This document shows positions 54,046 to 62,058 of a DNA stretch of 64,000 nt, one piece after another (the stretch's first letter is position 1; every line of letters starts with the position of its first letter). The stretch comes from Maritalea sp049801075 (GTDB lineage: Bacteria; Pseudomonadota; Alphaproteobacteria; Rhizobiales; Devosiaceae). The notes beneath the pieces were generated by a model. The model worked only from the letters and a program-made list of their open reading frames with translations. It was not told where the DNA came from and did not search any database. The DNA is taken from contig NZ_JBNAGG010000001.1 in assembly GCF_049801075.1 (NCBI RefSeq), positions 992,001 through 1,056,000 on the forward strand. Direction: 5' to 3'. The translations under genes and the position numbers were made by a program.

Positions 54046-54650
54046 GCATTCCCAACCTTTTTGAGTTCTGCAATTGCGGATTGTAGTTCTGATGGATCTT
54101 TTAAGAATTTCTCCAGGGCTTGAAGCGCGGTTGCCGCAAATCCTGCGGCCTGTGCATCGTTCCATTCGCCGAGAATTTGGCGCCGATTGATATGCATATT
54201 GACCGTTAGAAACAGCTCCGCCACATGACCTGCGTCAAATTCGGGGCGAATGATGTCCCCGAACCGCAAGGCCAGCACTTTGTTCAAATGCTGCCCCATC
54301 GCCACCTCGAGACTGGACAGATATTCCAGCTGCTCTTCTTTGGTGTTCAGATTGGCGACGATGCCAGGGTCGTTGCCCAAATGGCACGACCCAGCATCTA
54401 GCAACACGGCAATTGGCCACACGCTGGTTTCTCGCAGCACATCAGCCAATGCCAATATCTCCTCTTCCACCAATGCGTCTAGCACTGCACGCTTGTTGCC
54501 AAAATGGTGATAAAGCCCCCCGCGCGACAATTGGCAGGCAAGCCTTATGTTTTCCATTTCGGTGCGCGCATAGCCTCGAGCCGCAAATAGCTTTCGTGCT
54601 TCTGCCAGAATACCTGCGCGGCGATCATTTTTCGTCAATCTTGTTCGCAT
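54042..54650 (-). CDS. TetR/AcrR family transcriptional regulator
   Basis: A 202-residue regulator with N-terminal helix-turn-helix: ILAEARKLFAARGYARTEMENI then LSRGGLYHHFGNKRAVLDALV (about residues 12-55). The C-terminal ligand domain is unclassified. The start at 54650 is used because an 18-bp perfect palindrome, its likely operator, lies at 54662-54679, just upstream. It forms an operon with the CPBP gene. Confidence 0.9.
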   Translation of the reverse strand: MRTRLTKNDRRAGILAEARKLFAARGYARTEMENIRLACQLSRGGLYHHFGNKRAVLDALVEEEILALADVLRETSVWPIAVLLDAGSCHLGNDPGIVANLNTKEEQLEYLSSLEVAMGQHLNKVLALRFGDIIRPEFDAGHVAELFLTVNMHINRRQILGEWNDAQAAGFAATALQALEKFLKDPSELQSAIAELKKVGNA

Positions 54651-54661
54651 AATGGCGTTTA

Positions 54662-54679
54662 TACCGACATATGTCGGTA
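54662..54679. promoter_or_regulatory. Palindromic operator of the TetR/CPBP operon
   Basis: TACCGACATATGTCGGTA is a perfect 18-bp dyad 12 bases before the TetR start codon. Position and symmetry fit autoregulation by that TetR protein. Confidence 0.65.
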
Positions 54680-54749
54680 AATGCAATAGCAAAAGCCAGC
54701 GGATAGGCGACGCCTTAATATCCGCCAGCTAAAACCGCTTCCGCCTGAT

Positions 54750-54814
54750 CGGAGTGCACGCCCCAATTGTCGTGTCCCCACACGGTACTCCATTATTTTG
54801 GGGACGTCGTTCCG
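54750..54814. repeat. Structured repeat, copy 2
   Basis: Outer stem CCCCAA/TTGGGG is extended to about 16 pairs with small bulges (54750-54766 with 54798-54814). The inner hairpin is CGTGT-CCCC-ACACG (54771-54784), followed by GGTACTCC. Relative to copy 1 the top pair changed from C-G to T-A on both sides, a compensatory change. Same orientation as copy 1. Confidence 0.72.
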
Positions 54815-54892
54815 GATATTTTGCCGTGATTTCAATCAATTAATATTATATCGTCGGAATCAACTCATTCTAGTTTTATTAGGTTTTTCTAA

Positions 54893-56512
54893 ATGACACT
54901 CGACGGATTTCTTGGCTTTATTGCGCTATTTGTGGCGTTCTATGCAATTCTTCCTCCTGTGACCCGCCTTCGTGTCCAGCTACATTTGAAATACCAAATT
55001 CCGCTAGCCTTTCTTGCCATCCTATTGGTACTATATTTCGAGTTTTTCTACGTTCTGGGGCAGCCCTGTTATGTAAATGAACCTGAAATATGCGACCTGA
55101 TCAGCTTTAAAAAAGGAGGAAACTTCACGCCTCAACAAGCTGCTTTCTTAGTTGCTTTTTGCTGGATGTTATTGGCAATCGTACTCAACAACATACTAAA
55201 GCCAGGTTCCAACTCAATTTCGGCAATTGGTAAAATCACTCAGGAGCTACTCCTCACACAGCGATTTGCTGAATTACTGCACTTCATGGGACCTAATCTT
55301 AAACTAATTGAAAGGACAGCTAATCGAGAGCTTTCAATACAGAAATTGCACGACTGGCTTGCTAATAGAAACTGGTTTACACGACAAAATGTGCAAACCC
55401 TCAGAACTGGCCAAAGCGAAGAAGCCAAAGACGAAAAAACAAGAACTCTCGAAGCTGTATACGAAAAATTCAGGCATAGCATCAGCTGGACGTCGAAGCT
55501 CGTGCCTGGCCAATACAAGGTGCAAGCAGAAGCGGAAAGTATCCTCCGAAGTTTGCTACAGTCAAATGAACTTCGAAGCTTCATTACTTCTATGAGACCT
55601 GATATATTACCGGATTTAATGTCCATTAGACTGCAATCCCGCTTCAATTTTGCGGATAAGGTAATGCAAGATTTAATTTCAGAAAGCAGTAGCAGGCTAT
55701 ATCAAGAAATATCGAACAACGAGAACATCAATAGTGATTTTGGATATGCAATTGCCAAGCAAAACTATTTACTGAGTTATTTGTTTAGCAATATAAGAAC
55801 AGCAGAGCGGCTTGCAGTATGGAAACCTGTCGGAGATTACGTCATCAATCATATTCGGGCCGGTTCAAAAACCAGTTACCACGAAAATTTAAACGATCCT
55901 CCTGATAACTTTGAGGAAACTTGTTGGAAAGATTGCACGTTCGTAGCCATACGTTTTTTTGATATAATGGTGAACGAAGCCATACGCCAAGGACTGCCCT
56001 ATCATATGTGGCTGATGTATCTTCAGCACTTCGCCGACGAGCTGGTAAACTGCTACACAGAGTCTGCACCGGGCTTTGATAAACACTCTGAGTTCCCAAC
56101 GACAAGTGCACGTTTATTGTATGAAATAGTCCATGTTCTAGGCAATTGGGTAGTTGCAAGCAAACACATAGAACAAGACTCACCCCATACGGTGAAACAA
56201 AATAGTGATGAGACTGACCTATGGATCATTCCTATTGGTGCAGCAACGACAATTGGAAAAGTCTTTTTAAGAGTAGCAAAGTCAGATGAAATCAGTATCC
56301 ATTTCGTTCAATATTTACACAATTGCATATTGAACGACATGTCAGATCTTGCACAAGGTAGCAAAATACGTGCAATGCTAATTGATATTTTACTCTCGGG
56401 TGGAAATAGCCATCCAGATGCGGAATATATGGAAAAACTTCGCTTCTATTTCTACAATACTGACCATGTACTTAGAGATCAGCTAAAAGATTATGCACAA
56501 CGACTGAAATAA
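54893..56512 (+). CDS. Orphan membrane-anchored protein, AT-rich
   Basis: A 539-residue protein that I do not recognise. Three N-terminal transmembrane segments (about residues 5-22, 36-56 and 84-102) precede a cytoplasmic region of about 430 residues that is largely helical. Base composition is visibly AT-richer than the neighbours, with many AAA, TTA and ATA codons, which suggests recent acquisition. The ribosome site is weak. It lies directly after the second structured repeat. Architecture (membrane anchor plus large helical domain) is seen among defence genes, but this is only a resemblance. Confidence 0.7.
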   Translation: MTLDGFLGFIALFVAFYAILPPVTRLRVQLHLKYQIPLAFLAILLVLYFEFFYVLGQPCYVNEPEICDLISFKKGGNFTPQQAAFLVAFCWMLLAIVLNNILKPGSNSISAIGKITQELLLTQRFAELLHFMGPNLKLIERTANRELSIQKLHDWLANRNWFTRQNVQTLRTGQSEEAKDEKTRTLEAVYEKFRHSISWTSKLVPGQYKVQAEAESILRSLLQSNELRSFITSMRPDILPDLMSIRLQSRFNFADKVMQDLISESSSRLYQEISNNENINSDFGYAIAKQNYLLSYLFSNIRTAERLAVWKPVGDYVINHIRAGSKTSYHENLNDPPDNFEETCWKDCTFVAIRFFDIMVNEAIRQGLPYHMWLMYLQHFADELVNCYTESAPGFDKHSEFPTTSARLLYEIVHVLGNWVVASKHIEQDSPHTVKQNSDETDLWIIPIGAATTIGKVFLRVAKSDEISIHFVQYLHNCILNDMSDLAQGSKIRAMLIDILLSGGNSHPDAEYMEKLRFYFYNTDHVLRDQLKDYAQRLK

Positions 56513-56540
56513 GCTGAGACTTTCGACACGATGTTCCCCT

Positions 56541-57275
56541 TTAAATCGTCTGATAAAATGGCCGATAAATTCCGGTAAAATCCTCTTTCGGGCGCAGGGT
56601 GAAACTGCCCTCCACCAGCTTTGCCTGTTTGATCCGGTCAATGCGGAACACGCGAGACGAATCGCGCAGGTGGTCCCAGGCGATGATGTACCAGATCGGC
56701 CAGTTGAGCAGGATATATTGGGCTTCGATCACCCGCGTGCGGCGCTCCATGGCTTCGTTTTGATAGTCGATCTCCAACAGCCCCTGCTGCAGGAACGCCT
56801 CGGCGATGCGCTCGGAGATTTGTTGTGGCGGAGGCGCATATTCTGAGAGCATAAATTTGTTGGCGTTATCGCCAATCATCACCCGCTTGCGGATATTGCT
56901 AACAGCGCTGCGCTGCTTTTGTGGAAAGGCTTGAAACAGCCTTTGCTTAATGGCTTTCAGGTTGCTGGTGAGCAACGGCGATTGCAGGCTTTCGACAATC
57001 GCGAGGGAGAGGATCAGCTCGATCACTTCATAATGGCTTAGGTTCAGCCGCTCGATGCCCCAGCGCCCATCCAGCCGAATGCCACCGCCTCGTCCTCGGT
57101 CAGAGTCAATCGGATAACCCGCCTCTTTCAACGCCGCCAACTCGCGCATCAGGGTACGTTGGCTGACGCCCAATTGCGTGCGCAAATCGGCTGTTGTCCA
57201 ATGATCTTCAGATCGCAACAACCCTAAAAGCCTGCTGCGCCGTTCGGCCCGCTTTTCAAAATTATTGTCGCCCAT
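56541..57275 (-). CDS. WYL-domain transcriptional regulator (YafY-like)
   Basis: A 244-residue regulator with an N-terminal winged helix of the HTH_11 type (TTADLRTQLGVSQRTLMREL, about 27-46; DRGRGGGIRL) and a C-terminal WYL domain in which the eponymous stretch reads NWPIWYIIAWDHLRDSSR. WYL domains sense ligands or single-stranded DNA. Divergent from the epoxide hydrolase-like gene, which is the likely target. Confidence 0.88.
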   Translation of the reverse strand: MGDNNFEKRAERRSRLLGLLRSEDHWTTADLRTQLGVSQRTLMRELAALKEAGYPIDSDRGRGGGIRLDGRWGIERLNLSHYEVIELILSLAIVESLQSPLLTSNLKAIKQRLFQAFPQKQRSAVSNIRKRVMIGDNANKFMLSEYAPPPQQISERIAEAFLQQGLLEIDYQNEAMERRTRVIEAQYILLNWPIWYIIAWDHLRDSSRVFRIDRIKQAKLVEGSFTLRPKEDFTGIYRPFYQTI

Positions 57276-57358
57276 GCATTTAATATGTCAGAAAATGGCA
57301 TATTTATCCATAGTCTCCATTTTGCGAAATATCTCGAAAAGTGAGCAGGTAGAGACAA

Positions 57359-58300
57359 ATGGATATAATGATCAATTCAACTGAATTTCCTCAACCCACC
57401 ATGATCGCGGTCAATGGCGTTGAGCTGGAAGTTTTTGAGGCTGGCCAAGAGCATCGCGGCAACCCAATTGTGCTTTGCCATGGTTGGCCCGAACATGCAT
57501 TTGCCTGGCGGCACCAAATTCCAGCGCTTGCCGCGGCGGGTTATCATGTCATTGTGCCCAATCAGCGGGGCTATGGTCATTCATCTTGCCCAGATGAGGT
57601 GACCGCCTATGACATTGCGCACCTTACGGGCGACCTCGTCGCTCTGCTTGATCATTTTGGCTATGATGATGCGATTTTTGTTGGTCATGATTGGGGCGCC
57701 AATGTGGTGTGGAGCTTGGCGCAACTGCACCCGCAGCGCGTGCGCAAAATCATCAATTTGGCCCTTCCCTATCAGGCACGCACCGAAAAGCCATGGATTG
57801 AATTTTTGGAGGAAATTTTTGGTGGCGATCACTACTTCGTGCATTTCAACCGCCAACCGGGCATCGCCGATGCCGTGTTGGATCAAAACACAAAACGCTT
57901 TCTCAACAATCTGTACCGCAAAAATGTGCCCCTCGCCCCGCCAGAACCGGGCATGATGATGATCAATCTCGCGAAAGCGGAACTCGCTTTTGGCGACCCA
58001 ATTTTAAGCGATGAAGAATTAGCGGTTTTGGTTTCTGCGTTTGAGAAGAACGGTTTCACCAGCAGCATCAATTGGTATCGCAATATGGATCGCAACTGGC
58101 ATCTATTGGCCGAAGTCGATCCAATCATAAAGCAGCCAACCTTGATGATTTACGGCGAGCAAGACATGATCCCAAAATCAGAAAACCTCGCTGATTTTGT
58201 GCCAAATGTGGATATAGTCAGCCTTGATTGCGGCCATTGGATTCAACAGGAAAAGCCTGAAGAGACCAATCAGGCCATCCTGAATTGGCTTGGAAAATAG
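57359..58300 (+). CDS. Alpha/beta hydrolase, epoxide hydrolase-like
   Basis: A 313-residue alpha/beta-hydrolase. The oxyanion stretch is CHGWPEH (HGxP), the nucleophile Asp lies in VGHDWGAN (about residue 105), and the base His in DCGHWIQQEKPE near the C-terminus. A cap domain with several Tyr is present. This is the set expected for soluble epoxide hydrolases; haloacid or haloalkane activity is a less likely alternative. A WYL regulator lies divergently 83 bases upstream. Confidence 0.87.
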   Translation: MDIMINSTEFPQPTMIAVNGVELEVFEAGQEHRGNPIVLCHGWPEHAFAWRHQIPALAAAGYHVIVPNQRGYGHSSCPDEVTAYDIAHLTGDLVALLDHFGYDDAIFVGHDWGANVVWSLAQLHPQRVRKIINLALPYQARTEKPWIEFLEEIFGGDHYFVHFNRQPGIADAVLDQNTKRFLNNLYRKNVPLAPPEPGMMMINLAKAELAFGDPILSDEELAVLVSAFEKNGFTSSINWYRNMDRNWHLLAEVDPIIKQPTLMIYGEQDMIPKSENLADFVPNVDIVSLDCGHWIQQEKPEETNQAILNWLGK

Positions 58301-58330
58301 AGCGCGTTGAGCGCTCCATGAAATCAAAAA

Positions 58331-58352
58331 GCCCGCCGGTTTTCCGGCGGGC
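58331..58352. terminator. Bidirectional hairpin terminator
   Basis: GCCCGCCGG and CCGGCGGGC form a perfect 9-bp stem around TTTT. A-rich sequence on the left and T-rich on the right let it serve both the hydrolase (+) and the convergent mscS-type gene (-). Confidence 0.75.
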
Positions 58353-58380
58353 ACTCATTTTACCTCGTTGCAGCTGGGGT

Positions 58381-59187
58381 TTAGCCTTCCTTTTGGATCT
58401 CCACAGAATGTGGGTAAGGAATGGAAATTCCGCCCTTATCAAAGGCCTCTTTCACTGCTTTCGTCATGGCAAATTTCAGGTTCCAATAATCGGCCGCATT
58501 GCACCATAGGCGCACAGAAATATCCACGCTGCTGTCGCCCAAATTGGTCACACGTAGCCACGGCTCCGGCGTATCCAAAACACGCTCATCTGCTTTTGCG
58601 AGATCTTCGATGATTTTCATCGCAACATCCGCATCGTCGCCATAATCAATGCCGAACAGCAAGTCGCAGCGACGTGTTTTGTGATGGGAATAGTTGGTAA
58701 TGATCGAGCCCCACGCTTGGCCGTTGGGGATGATGATTTGCACATTGTCGGGTGTCACCAATTCGGTCACGAACAAGTTGATATCCACCACGGTGCCAGA
58801 CGTACCGCCAATATCGACAAATTGCCCATTTTTATAGGGGCGGAACAGAATAAGCATAAAGCCTGCCGCCAAGTCGGACAGTGTGCCCTGCAATGCCAAG
58901 CCGATGGCTAATGTCGCCGCGCCCATAACGGCCACAAGCGATGTGGCTTCGATGCCGAACAGTCCCAAAACGGTGATGCCAACCATCAGCAGGATGGCCC
59001 ATTTCACGATCGCGGCGATAAAATTTCCAATCGTGTTGTCAATCCGCTCATTGGCAGCGACCTTTCTGCGCACCAGACCAGAAACGGCGCCAGCCACGAT
59101 CCAACCCACAATTAGAACGATCAGTGCTTTGATTGCGTTGAACACAATCGGCCAGTAGCCCATTGCCATTTCAGCCATCTGATCCAT
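58381..59187 (-). CDS. MscS family mechanosensitive ion channel
   Basis: A 268-residue small-conductance channel protein. Three transmembrane segments lie within residues 1-100; the pore helix region contains GAATLAIGLALQGTLSDLAAG, given in part as residues about 90-110. The beta domain has FRPYKNGQFVDIGGTSGTV and ITNYSHHKTRR. It releases solutes on hypo-osmotic shock. Length matches the short MscS form (about 286 in E. coli). Confidence 0.93.
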   Translation of the reverse strand: MDQMAEMAMGYWPIVFNAIKALIVLIVGWIVAGAVSGLVRRKVAANERIDNTIGNFIAAIVKWAILLMVGITVLGLFGIEATSLVAVMGAATLAIGLALQGTLSDLAAGFMLILFRPYKNGQFVDIGGTSGTVVDINLFVTELVTPDNVQIIIPNGQAWGSIITNYSHHKTRRCDLLFGIDYGDDADVAMKIIEDLAKADERVLDTPEPWLRVTNLGDSSVDISVRLWCNAADYWNLKFAMTKAVKEAFDKGGISIPYPHSVEIQKEG

Positions 59188-59315
59188 AAAAATTTCTCCT
59201 TCGTTTCTGGCTCATCTCAGTGATAGTGGTGATTTGTTTCAATAGTTTATCAGCCGTCAATTCGGTTTGAAAGTCGGCGGACATTTTTGTTTCGCCTTCC
59301 CTACCGCCAATCTCT

Positions 59316-59993
59316 ATGGCACAAAATGGCATGGCTAAGCGCGATTCACACCCCACTTCTCAGTCAGATCTTTTTGGCGACCCCGACATGTCACTCGAAG
59401 ACTCGTTTCGCGAGCAAGGCAATATTGTATGCGGTGTAGATGAAGCAGGCCGTGGCCCGTTGGCCGGGCCCGTTGTAACGGCTGCTGTCATTTTGAATCA
59501 GGCCAATGTGCCCGATGGATTGAATGACAGTAAGAAACTGACAGAGAAGGCCCGCGACCGGCTTTATGATGAGATATTCAAAAGCGGCGCCTTTGTGGGC
59601 ATTGCCAGCGCACCGCCGGAGATGATCGCAGCGCACAATATTCGTGGCGCGACTTTAATTGCCATGCGTCGCGCGGTGGAGGCTTTGGCCCAGTTGCCGG
59701 ACGTTGCGCTGATTGACGGTCGCGATGTGCCGCCTAACCTGCCCTGCGCTGGTCACTCCTTGATTAAGGGGGATAGTCGGTCCTTATCCATCGCTGCGGC
59801 TTCGATCATCGCCAAGGTCACGCGAGATCGTGCGTGTGAGATCATGGAACGCGATGCGCCGCATTTCGGATTTTTGAAGCACAAGGGATATGGCACCAAG
59901 CAGCATTTGACTGCCTTGCTCGACCATGGTGCCTGCTATCACCACCGCAAAGATTTTAAGCCGATCGCAGAAATAATCGCGAAAGAAAAGTGA
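59316..59993 (+). CDS. rnhB: Ribonuclease HII
   Basis: A 225-residue RNase HII that removes ribonucleotides from DNA. CGVDEAGRGPLAGPVVTAAVIL carries the first Asp-Glu pair (only the core DEAGRGPLAGP is needed), with DSKKLTEKARDRL, ALIDGRDVP and SIIAKVTRDRACE supplying the rest. Adjacency to ccrM is conserved in Hyphomicrobiales. A GATTC site, substrate of CcrM, overlaps its stop codon. Confidence 0.96.
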   Translation: MAQNGMAKRDSHPTSQSDLFGDPDMSLEDSFREQGNIVCGVDEAGRGPLAGPVVTAAVILNQANVPDGLNDSKKLTEKARDRLYDEIFKSGAFVGIASAPPEMIAAHNIRGATLIAMRRAVEALAQLPDVALIDGRDVPPNLPCAGHSLIKGDSRSLSIAAASIIAKVTRDRACEIMERDAPHFGFLKHKGYGTKQHLTALLDHGACYHHRKDFKPIAEIIAKEK

Positions 59994-60051
59994 TTCAAAA
60001 CAGCACTTTAGGCCCGAGAGCTCAATATTTACTTTTGGTTTACCATAAGAT

Positions 60052-60066
60052 TTAAAGCTCGCTTAA
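60052..60066. promoter_or_regulatory. Candidate CtrA-binding box upstream of ccrM
   Basis: TTAAAGCTCGCTTAA is an exact TTAA-N7-TTAA, 50 bases before the ccrM start. CtrA control of ccrM is established in Caulobacter and shared by other Alphaproteobacteria. Confidence 0.65.
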
Positions 60067-60111
60067 CCCTAACAAATTACAACTGGCGAGGTAGTATTGC
60101 GTTAGGGTTAA
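60063..60111. repeat. Inverted repeat spanning the ccrM leader
   Basis: TTAACCCTAAC (60063-60073) and GTTAGGGTTAA (60101-60111) are perfect 11-bp inverted arms with a 27-base spacer. The left arm overlaps the CtrA box. The right arm ends 4 bases before ATG and includes the only plausible ribosome site (AGGG), so a folded leader would hide it. Confidence 0.65.
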
Positions 60112-60115
60112 GTAA

Positions 60116-61261
60116 ATGTTGCGTGAGTTGGGTTCCGAGGCGCGGGATATGGCGCCAGCTTCTGAGGAAGCGAAAGAAGTTTTGCCAATCGACACCATTT
60201 TGGTTGGCGACTGTATCGAACGGATGAATGCCCTGCCCGCCGGGTCAGTTGATCTGGTGTTTGCCGATCCTCCCTATTTTCTTCAATTGGATAAGGGGCT
60301 TACACGCCCGGACCAGTCACATGTGGATGGTGTTCATAATGATTGGGACAAGTTCAATGATTTCGCCCATTACGACAAATTCACCCGCGACTGGCTTGCT
60401 GCTGCAAAGCGCATTCTCAAGCCGAATGGCGCGATTTGGGTGATCGGGTCTTACCACAATATTTTCCGCGTTGGCGCGACGTTGCAAGACCTTGGCTATT
60501 GGATGCTGAACGACATTATTTGGCGTAAATCCAACCCGATGCCAAACTTCCGCGGCACGAGATTTACTAATGCACATGAGACACTTATCTGGGCCAGTAA
60601 AAGTCAAGATTCAAAGCCTGTCTTTAATTATGACGCGCTGAAGCAGGCCAATGATGACACGCAAATGCGGTCTGATTGGTTGTTCCCGATCTGCACGGGG
60701 CAAGAGCGGTTGAAGGATGAGAATGACGACAAGGTGCACCCAACGCAAAAGCCAGAATCGCTTTTATATCGGGTGCTTATGGCAACCACTAAGCCGGGCG
60801 ATGTGATCCTTGATCCGTTTTTCGGCACCGGCACAACAGGTGCTGTGGCCAAGAAACTGGGCCGCCATTTTATCGGGATTGAGCGCGAGAGCGATTATAT
60901 CAACGCGGCGCTGAAACGCATTGCGACCATCAAGCCGCTGGACAAGGTGGTGCTGGAAACAGTGAAGGGCAAGCGCGCGGAAAAGCGGATTCCGTTTGGC
61001 TCTTTGATCGAGCAAGGCATGGTGGAACCGGGCGCTATCTTGTTGGATTCAAAAAAGAAATTCAAAGCGGTTGTACGCGCCGATGGTTCCCTTGCCTGCG
61101 AAGGGCATGAAGGTTCGATCCACAAAGTGGGGGCCGCGGTGCAAGGGCAAACGGCCTGTAATGGCTGGACCTATTGGCACATCCAACAGGGCAAAGACCT
61201 TGTTTTGATTGACGAATTACGCGCGGACATTCGCTCGCGCATGGAGAAATTATCAGCCTGA
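60116..61261 (+). CDS. ccrM: CcrM-type GANTC adenine-N6 DNA methyltransferase
   Basis: A 381-residue beta-class methyltransferase that methylates the A of GANTC and couples replication to the cell cycle. The catalytic ADPPYF is at about residue 50 and the SAM motif DPFFGTGTTG at about 240. The C-terminal extension (KKFKAVVRADGSLAC, NGWTYWHIQ) is the CcrM-specific domain needed for site recognition. A second in-frame ATG at 60149 is possible. CtrA box and inverted repeat lie upstream; a terminator follows. Confidence 0.96.
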   Translation: MLRELGSEARDMAPASEEAKEVLPIDTILVGDCIERMNALPAGSVDLVFADPPYFLQLDKGLTRPDQSHVDGVHNDWDKFNDFAHYDKFTRDWLAAAKRILKPNGAIWVIGSYHNIFRVGATLQDLGYWMLNDIIWRKSNPMPNFRGTRFTNAHETLIWASKSQDSKPVFNYDALKQANDDTQMRSDWLFPICTGQERLKDENDDKVHPTQKPESLLYRVLMATTKPGDVILDPFFGTGTTGAVAKKLGRHFIGIERESDYINAALKRIATIKPLDKVVLETVKGKRAEKRIPFGSLIEQGMVEPGAILLDSKKKFKAVVRADGSLACEGHEGSIHKVGAAVQGQTACNGWTYWHIQQGKDLVLIDELRADIRSRMEKLSA

Positions 61262-61290
61262 CCTCCAGTACTGCATACAGGCAACCTGAC

Positions 61291-61322
61291 GCCGCTGGTC
61301 TAAGTTGGATCAGCGGCTTTTT
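61291..61322 (+). terminator. Rho-independent terminator after ccrM
   Basis: GCCGCTGGTC pairs with GATCAGCGGC (10 bp, one G-T) around a 7-base loop, followed by TTTTTCTT. It starts 30 bases after the ccrM stop. Confidence 0.85.
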
Positions 61323-61368
61323 CTTGTCCGCTAAAACTCCAAAAAGTTTTAGATAATTTCAGCAAATT

Positions 61369-61986
61369 TCAGTTTTCTCCGGCCGCTTTTATATAGCCGT
61401 GTGCCAAAATTTGCGCGCGGGCAAAGATTTGGTCCGCATCTGCGTTTTGCGTGGCCAAAATCCCCTCGATCAACCCGTTTAAAGCGAAGATCAAATCACG
61501 CGCCACCATCTCAGCATTTGGCACTGCGAATTTGACGAGCATTGTCGAAATGATTTCCGTGAGGCCGCGCTTGAAGGCAAGGCTTTCGTCAGCGAGAGGC
61601 AGGAAGCTTTCGGCATAGTCGAGCGTACGTCCCACCATCGGCCAGCGCAATTGGTGGGCGATGGTCACGCGCAACAAATTGTCCAATGCCTGCTCCAGCG
61701 TCAGTTCAGCAGTTTGCGCTGCCGCGTCTGCCAATGCATCGTGCAATTGGCTGCGCTTTTGCCGGATCAGTTCGATCAGGATTGCATCCTTGCTTGGGAA
61801 ATATTGGTATAGCGTACCCACGCTAACCCCAGCCACCTCGGCGATGTGGTTGGTGTTGAGTTTCTCCAACCCGTGCGTTTGTAAAATGCGAGTGCTGGCC
61901 TGCAAAATTGCGTTGACAGTGGCGCGAGCGCGTGCTTGGCGCGGCTGTTTGCGGGGGCTGGCGGGTTGTGCGACGGGCGAAGTCAA
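61369..61986 (-). CDS. TetR family transcriptional regulator
   Basis: A regulator of 205 residues when started at the TTG at 61986 (an ATG at 62034 would add 16 residues). The helix-turn-helix is at about 22-62: AILQASTRILQTHG, TNHIAEVAGVSVGTLYQYFPSKDAIL. The TTG start is preferred because a near-palindromic operator (62004-62017) would otherwise sit inside the gene. Divergent from an SDR gene, its likely target. Confidence 0.85.
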   Translation of the reverse strand: MTSPVAQPASPRKQPRQARARATVNAILQASTRILQTHGLEKLNTNHIAEVAGVSVGTLYQYFPSKDAILIELIRQKRSQLHDALADAAAQTAELTLEQALDNLLRVTIAHQLRWPMVGRTLDYAESFLPLADESLAFKRGLTEIISTMLVKFAVPNAEMVARDLIFALNGLIEGILATQNADADQIFARAQILAHGYIKAAGEN

Positions 61987-62003
61987 ATGCGAGTTTCCAA
62001 AAC

Positions 62004-62017
62004 TGAGTAATTGCTCA
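62004..62017. promoter_or_regulatory. Candidate operator between the TetR and SDR genes
   Basis: TGAGTAATTGCTCA is a 14-base dyad with 12 symmetric positions, placed between the divergent starts. This form is common for TetR-family operators. Confidence 0.5.
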
Positions 62018-62058
62018 ATTATCACACTCAACAATTTGATTGTAAATGAGGTGTGGTG

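Noticed and set aside
53152..54814. Structured repeats as integron attC sites
   Set aside because: The arms do not carry the RYYYAAC/GTTRRRY core and no integrase gene is near.
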